Source of the DNA: Mycteria americana
Taxonomy: Eukaryota; Chordata; Aves; Ciconiiformes; Ciconiidae
Reading direction: 5' to 3'
Assembly (NCBI RefSeq): GCF_035582795.1
Contig: NC_134372.1
Location: 38,354,316 to 38,418,315 of the forward strand
Length of the DNA: 64,000 nucleotides
In this document: piece after piece, positions 56,596 to 64,000 of the stretch
How positions within the stretch are numbered: the first letter of the stretch is position 1
Layout: each line of letters begins with the position of its first letter
Position numbers and translations under genes: made by a program
Notes under the pieces: model-generated
What the model was told of the DNA's origin: nothing
Seen by the model: only the letters and a program-made list of their open reading frames with translations
Databases searched by the model: none

Positions 56596-58545
56596 CAGGT
56601 ATATAAATCCTTATCTGCACAGAGCTCTGGTATTTTTTATGCATGTTAAGTATGAAAGTGGAGAACCTGACACATTTGACAATACAAACCCCAAATCCAT
56701 TTTTATCTCGAACAGGTTGCTCTTTCAAAACTATGGATAGATTGGCCTGCTTTCAGAAAAACAATGCTTAAATTATATAATACACTGGATAATTAACAGT
56801 TATAAATTTGGTCATTTGTAAATAAAAATTACTTTCAAAAACTGATTCTGTTGCTCATATGCCACACTACTGAAACCTGCTGAGAGATGGAAGGTGTATA
56901 GGGTCTGTTGCTCTATACTCCTCAAAATTCAGTTCTAGAAATCTCCCTTGAAATTAAGGTACTTTCTCTAACCTTCAAAGCATACAGTTTCTAAATAAAA
57001 ACCAAGCCTGGTACTTTTTTCACTCTCACAATTCTTCTCACTTGTTCCCAAAATTTAGTTATCTCTTTACCCTACCAAGTCTTGAACACGTGCCCCAGTT
57101 TACATAAGTCCACCAAATTCAGAAAGGTTATTCACAACACAAGTGAAAACAATCTAAGCAAAGGCATGCAACATGGGGGTCCTGGATTTTGAAGTCCATG
57201 AACTCTCCAAGTAATAACATCCCTTATGCTTTGCTGAATGCCTCTATTTGTATACACAGAGAGCATGCACTTGGGAGAGACAGACAGGGAAACATCCATC
57301 CTTTCTGTATTAGCTAGTGAAGAAATCTTAAAATCAGAATAGGGTTGCTTTTGATTTTTGTTTCACTTTTATTACATACAAGTTTATTAGCTGATGCCAA
57401 TACATTGTCATCATAGCATTCTGTCTCAATAATAATTATATTGTGAACATAACGAGTACCCTCAAATATTATATACTGTTTCTTCCCTGTCTGCAAAAGT
57501 GAACCCAGCAATAGCAGCTGTTATGTAGCCTGTCCACCCAACATGAACAAGCTCCAAAATATGCTTAAACCTTACCTAAAAAGTTCTTAGTTTCTTTTTC
57601 AGGTTCTTGTAAAAGAACATCTTACATAAGACAGAAGGCAAATGATCCATTTTCATACTGTATTATTGAAAACCTTAAACAGTCAGCCTCAAATAAACAA
57701 AACATAACACACAGAAAATCCTTCTGACATCTTCTGAAGCTGCTGTAAACTTCCTTTCTTTATTCAAACCTTAAGTTCAATTCCCCTTAGAGATTTTTTT
57801 TTTTTTTTAGTATTATGGCAAACATCTTACCATTCATTGGTTACAGAATTTTACCTATTCTGCTTTCAGACCACAGTCATGAACCATCATGTTAATTCAA
57901 GGAAAAAGATAATCATTCTGTGTTTTCCGCAGAAACTCAGAATACAAGAGGTTACGCTTTCACATTTGGAAGACTTGATGGATTTTTTCTTTCTATTCTC
58001 ATTCCAGGACAACACATCTACTACATTGGTGCCCATGTTGACACTGGAGATCAAAGTTCAAGACAGGAATATGAGCCAGCTTGTTTCCGTATGACACAGC
58101 CACCAGGATTTACTAGCCCAGGTGCAGCAGTGGGCTCCCACAGGTGTCTCACATCTGGAATGGAGCAAGTATGTCTTCCCACTACAGGTCTCAGGTACAC
58201 TGAGATGCTCTCTGTCACAGCATAGGGTATGCTTGAGTGATATATGTCGCAGCGGCAGCTCATGGAGGAACAACACAATGTATGTAGAAATTGAACAGAT
58301 TGAGAATGCCCAAAGGTCAGCATCAGTTGACTTCTCCCCATAAGCAATTTATGTTTTAATGAACTAATAGATTCCCTTAAAGTAAACTGCATAAAATATC
58401 ACATCCAGAAAAAGACACACTTAAATGCACATGTGCTCCACCTCTGAGAACATGCAACTGGCTAATCATGCATAAACTAAGAGAAATGCTGATCGAATTG
58501 AGAGGGGTTAATCTGCAAGGCAGTTGAGAATGGACTAACACTAAC

Positions 58546-58730
58546 CTCTGGGTAGCCTCCAACGTCATGCACATCGATTCCAAGTAGATGTCCAAGTCCG
58601 TGTGGCATAAATACTGCACCCAGATGAACCTTCACCATGTCATCTACATTGCCTTTCAGAATGCCAATTTTAGTCAACTCCTCCAGATGGACTCTGTCAG
58701 CCAGACGGTGCATATCAGGCCAGGCGACCC
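58546..58730 (-). CDS. PEPD: PEPD internal exon (human exon 13 equivalent)
   Basis: It encodes two bases completing a glycine codon and then 61 residues, from [20 protein letters not shown] to [12 protein letters not shown]. Human has [20 protein letters not shown] here. The stretch [16 protein letters not shown] holds the histidines that correspond to human H370 (metal ligand) and H377 (substrate site). The acceptor is CTCTCTAAG before GGGTCGCC and the donor is GTTAGT after GAG. The frame enters at phase 1, fitting a preceding exon that ends in ...KP-G. The open frame is intact. The preceding exon is not found between here and the window end. Confidence 0.97.
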
Positions 58731-61700
58731 CTTAGAGAGCAGAAACAAACAGCTGAGTTAACTATTGCTAAAAGTTTTTAAAGATGACTTTCAAAAAGCA
58801 GATGTAACACGTGCCCTTTTTTTATATAAAAAACAAAGGTGGAAAGAGCAACTACATTAGCACAAAAATACATTAAACAAGACAAAATTATTTTAACATG
58901 CATGCGAAGCACAGAAAACTAGAAACGAGAAACAGCAGCACCTTATAATCCAGATCCATGTGAAAAAATGTTAAGACACTGTATCTAAGCACGTCTATGC
59001 AGATGCAAAAGTATCAGTGAGTTTTCTAAAAGAATATCAACTGTAAAATGCAGTTACTTAAAAGGCAGAGCATGAAATATTACTATCCTATTATTTCCAA
59101 TAATGATCATACCCGTTTAGAATATTTGAGATGGACAGTACTTTTCTATGGACATAGAAGATTTAAAGCCCACATCTTTCTGGCAAAGACATTCTCCAGA
59201 AATTAATGATTCCCTTGTGTTAATGGGCTGTGTAAAACACAAGTCCTCTAATACACGTACTAAAACAGCATTACAAAATACTGTTGGTTGACTAGAGACA
59301 GAGTGCCAGGATACATTAGATTTCTATTATTTTGGTATAGGATACAATTTTGTTTGACAAACTGCTGGGGGGAGGAGGGAGGAAGAAAGCAGCTCTTTTG
59401 TTAGTAACACAGTACTGTCTTAATTAGTTCACCATGGCTTTGAGTCATCATCAACAGAGCAGTTGCAGAGTCAAGGCAACTAGGGCTAAGGTACAGTAGA
59501 AGAATATTTTCCTTGTTCAATTTTGGCATGATTAAATAAATAAAAACCGAGCAATTTTTACGGCCAAAACCTCATCAAGTTCCATTTGCTTTAATCCAGT
59601 TAAACACACAGCTCTAGGGTCTTGTGAACATGAGCGTCATATCATAATTCTATTAGCACTTTTTGCTGAAAGTACTGAGGCTTCAAAGACTGAAATAAAA
59701 TCATCTTATGGGAGTGCTTAAATAAAATTCAGTTGTCTTCTATGGCTCTGATATAAAGGTCAGAAACAAACTGCAGAGCAAGCAGCTGCTCTGTCTTGCA
59801 CATGGTCCACACAGAAACCAATGCACCTTTACGCTCCCATTAACACTGACTAGGAATCAGCTCAGCATTTAAATGAGTTAACAGGCAGCCTCCTTTTCCC
59901 CACCAGATTACTCAGAGATCAAACTTTTTAGCCTGTTGCATGCATGCAGCTGAAGAAGCACCTTCCTTGCCCAAGCAAGACCACAAGAGGTGTGCGGCAC
60001 AATACGCTGGACAAACTCTCAGCTGCTGTTTCCTCACAAAAGCCAACAGTGCCCAAGTGCATGATGCTCATCCACAAAACACGTGCAGTCTTCCTGTTCA
60101 AAACGTGCTATTTTTGTGTTTTCTCTCCTTTAAAAAGGAATTTAGATTTTTACTTCTGTAAGAATTAATAGAACTATAACCAGTTGTTCTTTGACAACTA
60201 TGTTCAACATAATTATACTTTACAATAATTTATCTTTTTATCTTTTTAAACATTGATTGTATTGCAATTTTCACTTCTCTAGATTCATCTATGTTTCACA
60301 GCTATCTCACAATAGGCTCCAATCTATTGCATGATAAATTGAAATCACTGCAATCTATCGTACTGATATTACTGATATCAAACTGGAAGTATTACTGAAT
60401 CACAGTTGGTTTCCTGTTTATTTTGTAGTTGTGGGAATACAGAATTTCTGTGTGTAACTCCCAGTTCAGCTTCTGCATTTTGAAGTCAACTCCAACTGCT
60501 CTAGAAGTCTTTAATATTCTTTCTGGGGACACTAGATGTTCTTTTGAGATCTCTCCCATGATTTCTTAGCTGAGTATTACTACAAGTCTTCTATTTTCAT
60601 CCCCATGACTGCATAGCCACATGTAACATCTGACCCTGGTCAACTATTTGAAGCCTCATCCTCTTTTGGAATAAATGAAGGTCAAAACTCTGTTGCCATA
60701 AGACAAAACACAACCATCTCCTGGATGCTCTGAATCAACTTAAGATGAGGTGCCCGAGAGAAGAACTGAAGATGAGGTGCTTGCTGTTTGCAATACAGCT
60801 TCCCTCTACAGCTGTGCTGGTACTATTAGTCTCAATCCAAACCCACAGACTCCACTCACAGAGATACAGCAACCTTTATCAAACTAAGGAAGAGATACAA
60901 GGATTAAACTGATCCGAAATTAAAACACCAAAAACATATCCATTTGTCTGCAGAAGTTTAATACAGCAAATAAATGACACTACTACCCTGAGAAGACTGC
61001 TGTGGTTGTAAATCCTGAGTATTTCTGGGCACTGAGCAAATCCATTACAGTCCCTTCTTCCCTCCCCTCTCCTTTTTTTCTTTTTCTCTCATTGAGAAAA
61101 AACAGGACTATTTTCCCTCTCTTCCTCTCGCCCAGAGCTCTGCATTCTCTACCTGTTCTGGTTTTTATTCATCTTATCTACTTCATTAGAGACTGAGGAC
61201 AACAAAAAGCTCCACTGCAAAATAAATAATGAGGCTGGATGGAAAATCTGCAGCTTTGGACTCTCTCTTGGAACAAGGGCAGTGCTTTGGGCAGAGCCCA
61301 GCAAAACGACTCTAGACCACACTTATCTTCTAGCTGGTGCCATCAGTTTTGCTAGAGATGGGAAGAACTTCTCCAGCTTTCTCATCCATGCTGCAGAAGC
61401 TGTAGATTGCACTGGGACAGCTCTGGCTGGAGGGAAATTCAACTACTGCTGGAGGTGCCCTGCTAAATAGTACAAATCTTGTTTTACAAGTAAATAGGTG
61501 TTCAAATAGTCTAATTAAAAAAAAATATTTCTAGATAGATTGCATTTTGTATTCTATTGCCTGGCTTCACATTTTATTCTACTATAACTACAGTGTGGTG
61601 GTATTTTGCACCCCCCTCCAAACCACTTAATCTACAAGCATTGTATAACACAGTCATACACACACAGACTATTACTAGTGTGCTAAGACAAAATACGAGG

Positions 61701-64000
61701 ATATTTTTGAGCTGACTAGAGACAGTGAACTAAGTGGAGTGACCTTACTGGTTTCCACTTAAAAAAATGGTGACATCTTTTGTCTTGTTTGAGATGAGCT
61801 GATTCCCATCATGCTAGGAATAAACTTTAATAATAGGGTACACACAGTTTTTTCCCCCTTTTTTTAAACAGGCAATTTGACAAAGAAAGAGGATGTAAAT
61901 GCAAATCTTCAAACATTTCCTAGTACCCTTATAATCTCAAAAACATTAAGTTTGTTAAGAGAAACAACTACTTTACAGTAATAATGCAATTACTTAAAAG
62001 TACAGAACACAACCTACTGAAGAAAGGAAGCCATCCTAATTCAAGAAAGATATCTTGGTATATTTTATACATAAAGTATACTCATGTTATACACATTTAA
62101 CACACAGCAAACAGAGATATACAAGTCCTCAAATTTATTTTAAACCTAAAATTGTACCAGGTTTATCTGGCAATTGGAATCTTTATAATACAATGGCCTA
62201 TGCAAACCTAGCTGTCCCTTGGACTGGCTGGCATGTCTGCACTCAACTGTCATTTAAGTTAACTAGTAAGTATACTCTAAGAGCAAAAGTCCACAAATTC
62301 TGCTAATCTATTTTTCCTGTGTACATACTGAACTTCCAATAATTGCAAGAAGCAGAGAAGGAAGGACAAATTAAATATCACAGCTAACTTGACTAGGAAA
62401 GCCACAAACAGAATTTTTTGGTACTCTCACATGATGCGCAATTCAACAATCTGGACGTGCCAGAAGGATTTGCAGTGAGGATATGTGAATCCCTGTGCTA
62501 AAGCACAGAGATGTCTATATTCTGTTCAAATGTCTGTGTGCACATCTATGTGTGGATAGCTTTAGCATGTTAAAACAAAGAAAACAATAATAAAGCCTCT
62601 CTGCCCACAGCCAGGGAACAATCTGCCCAACAGGACAGCATTTGCAGATGTGAAGAAAAACAACCAACTAAACAAAACTGAATGAATAACATTTTGTACA
62701 AAGAATCCTTAATTCATGGAGGTTACTTGATGTTCAGGCACTTCAGTTTTTTGGATTGATGTGGTCCAGTGGAGACCTCTCTTACCTGCCGCAAGCTGAC
62801 GCAGCAGAAGTCAAACACCATATTAGCATTCTTGTAGCGAGACAAAGCAGTTAAAAAACAACTGAAAACCACAACAAAACAACTTCCACACAAGTGGCTC
62901 TAACATCAGTTACGTGAGTTACTGCAACGGCTGACTGTTTTGCAACACCAGCCTGCACTAACCTCCCACCACCAATCACCCACTAGGATGCTTCACTGAT
63001 ACATTATTCAGGACTACTATTTTTAAGCTTTGGAGAAGTTTATCATAGTTGCAGACATACTTTTTGTGTAAAAAGGTTAGTTCCATTGTTATCTTTAAGC
63101 CAATTTATAAACCAATTATACTCCACTGACAGGTGAGGTTTAGAAAGCTAGATTGGAGGGTCCTTGGACTTTGACAGCTTGTACCAAAATGAGTCTGCAC
63201 TCAGGAAAATCTGCTGATGATGTGTCTGCTCCATTCTTAATTCTCTGCCAAACGAGATACTGGGTAATACAGGTCACTGAACCAGCAACTGGCTCCCCAG
63301 GAAAGCTCAGTTACCAAGGCTCATTAGGTTGTGATTCGTTACCTACCACGCAGCATGTGCTTGGGCGAGAGGCCAGGACAAAAAGCACCTTTTACACCAA
63401 CCAAAGCGTTTGAGATCCCTTGAGACAGAGAGTGAACTACACAGAAACAACCAGACAGTGGATATGTCCAATAATGAAATGCGACAGATCATGGATAAAT
63501 TAAACAATATATAACTACAGAGGCTATTAGTTTTCAGATACCATGCTAACAGTATAGCAGAGATTTGCAGACATGTAAGGTACTGTGTTTAAAAATGGCA
63601 AAATTAAGGCATTAAGTTTACTACAAAGGGTTTTTAAAAATTTATTCCCATCAACCTGAATGTTACCTGATATTCTTAGATACTAGCGTGACAGAAAAGA
63701 AAAAGATAAAATAGGTATTGTTGTACTGCCTTGAAAATATTTCCTCTCTAATTATCTGTTTTTTATTATCACCAAATTTCAAATAAAATATCATGTTTTA
63801 GGGACTCAGAAACATCGTATGAGGATCTCTGCAATAATCTGTGATGCCTTTGATCACACTATTGATAGAGAAGATTTTTGTTAAAAAAAAAAAAAGCTTC
63901 TAGTGAAACCACAAATCACAAGCATCTCTATCTTTTAACAAACATACCATAACTTTTTAAACAGTAGAATTAAAAAGATGAGTTGTTATAACACATCACA
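58731..64000 (-). other. PEPD: PEPD intron 12 (partial)
   Basis: AT-rich sequence with no exon ending in the expected MKP-G codons on the minus strand, so the next upstream PEPD exon lies outside the window. A polypyrimidine-rich stretch is at about 61.04-61.09 kb. Nothing else notable was recognised. Confidence 0.7.

Larger units (their letters stand above)
46759..58545 (-). other. PEPD: PEPD intron 13
   Basis: An 11.8-kb intron from the GTTAGT donor (minus strand, 58540-58545) to the exon 14 acceptor. It carries a young-looking CR1 fragment at 56.0-56.6 kb, an old hairpin-like repeat at 54.4-54.7 kb, a T15 tract (57794-57808) and a candidate non-coding element near 48.7 kb. A 90-codon plus-strand frame at 49355-49627 has no recognisable family and I do not call it a gene. 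Confidence 0.8.

Noticed and set aside
60735-60785. Short direct repeat 'aagatgaggtgc', two copies
   Set aside because: Twelve bases only; no larger unit or target-site structure was seen.
62780-62830. Perfect minus-strand splice donor (CAG before GTAAGAG, near 62787) that could end the next PEPD exon
   Set aside because: The sequence before it does not read as prolidase in any frame and does not end in the required phase after MKP-G, so it is a cryptic site.

Overview
This window is vertebrate nuclear DNA, almost certainly from a bird. It has intron-containing genes, three CpG islands, one fairly well preserved CR1 LINE (the dominant bird retroposon) plus older CR1 scraps, and proteins that read as avian CEBPA, CEBPG and PEPD. 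The gene order and orientation, CEBPA (-), CEBPG (+), PEPD (-), match the block on human 19q13.11. I cannot fix the species. I saw no tRNA, rRNA, CRISPR array or bacterial-style operon, and I recognised no retrovirus-like element.

Layout. 1-3.7 kb: non-coding flank with old repeats, a CR1 3' scrap, a (CA)n tract and imperfect repeats ending in three telomere-like units. 3.75-4.7 kb: a CpG island with no gene I can recognise. About 4.9-7.9 kb: CEBPA on the minus strand, an intronless gene with a long 3' UTR, a 325-codon CDS, a conserved five-residue upstream ORF and a GC-rich leader carrying a 14-unit pentanucleotide repeat under a TATA box. 7.9-9.3 kb: the rest of the CEBPA CpG island. 9.3-25.6 kb: AT-rich intergenic DNA. 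25.6-27.1 kb: the CEBPG CpG-island promoter, with CCAAT boxes, two ATF4-C/EBP composite sites and a non-coding exon 1. 26.5-31.7 kb: CEBPG intron 1. 31.7-33.9 kb: CEBPG exon 2 with the whole CDS and the 3' UTR. 33.9-38.0 kb: a tail-to-tail spacer. 38.0 kb to the window end: the 3' part of PEPD (prolidase) on the minus strand. It comprises the last three coding exons, equivalent to human exons 13, 14 and 15, with large introns. The remaining exons lie beyond 64 kb.

How the genes relate. CEBPA and CEBPG are paralogous bZIP factors. CEBPA is the transactivating, differentiation-promoting member. CEBPG is a short bZIP protein without a classical activation domain that heterodimerises with other C/EBPs and ATF4. 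Both leaders show translation-control features: a five-residue uORF 7 nt before the CEBPA start, and a bare ATG-stop in the CEBPG leader. The CEBPG promoter carries sites of the kind its own ATF4 heterodimer binds. PEPD is a metabolic neighbour that cleaves X-Pro dipeptides.

The best leads are regulatory: the paired ATF4-C/EBP sites, the start-stop uORF, the tandem repeat in the CEBPA leader, and an arginine-rich open frame before the CEBPA start that resembles the human extended isoform. I found no clearly new gene system.
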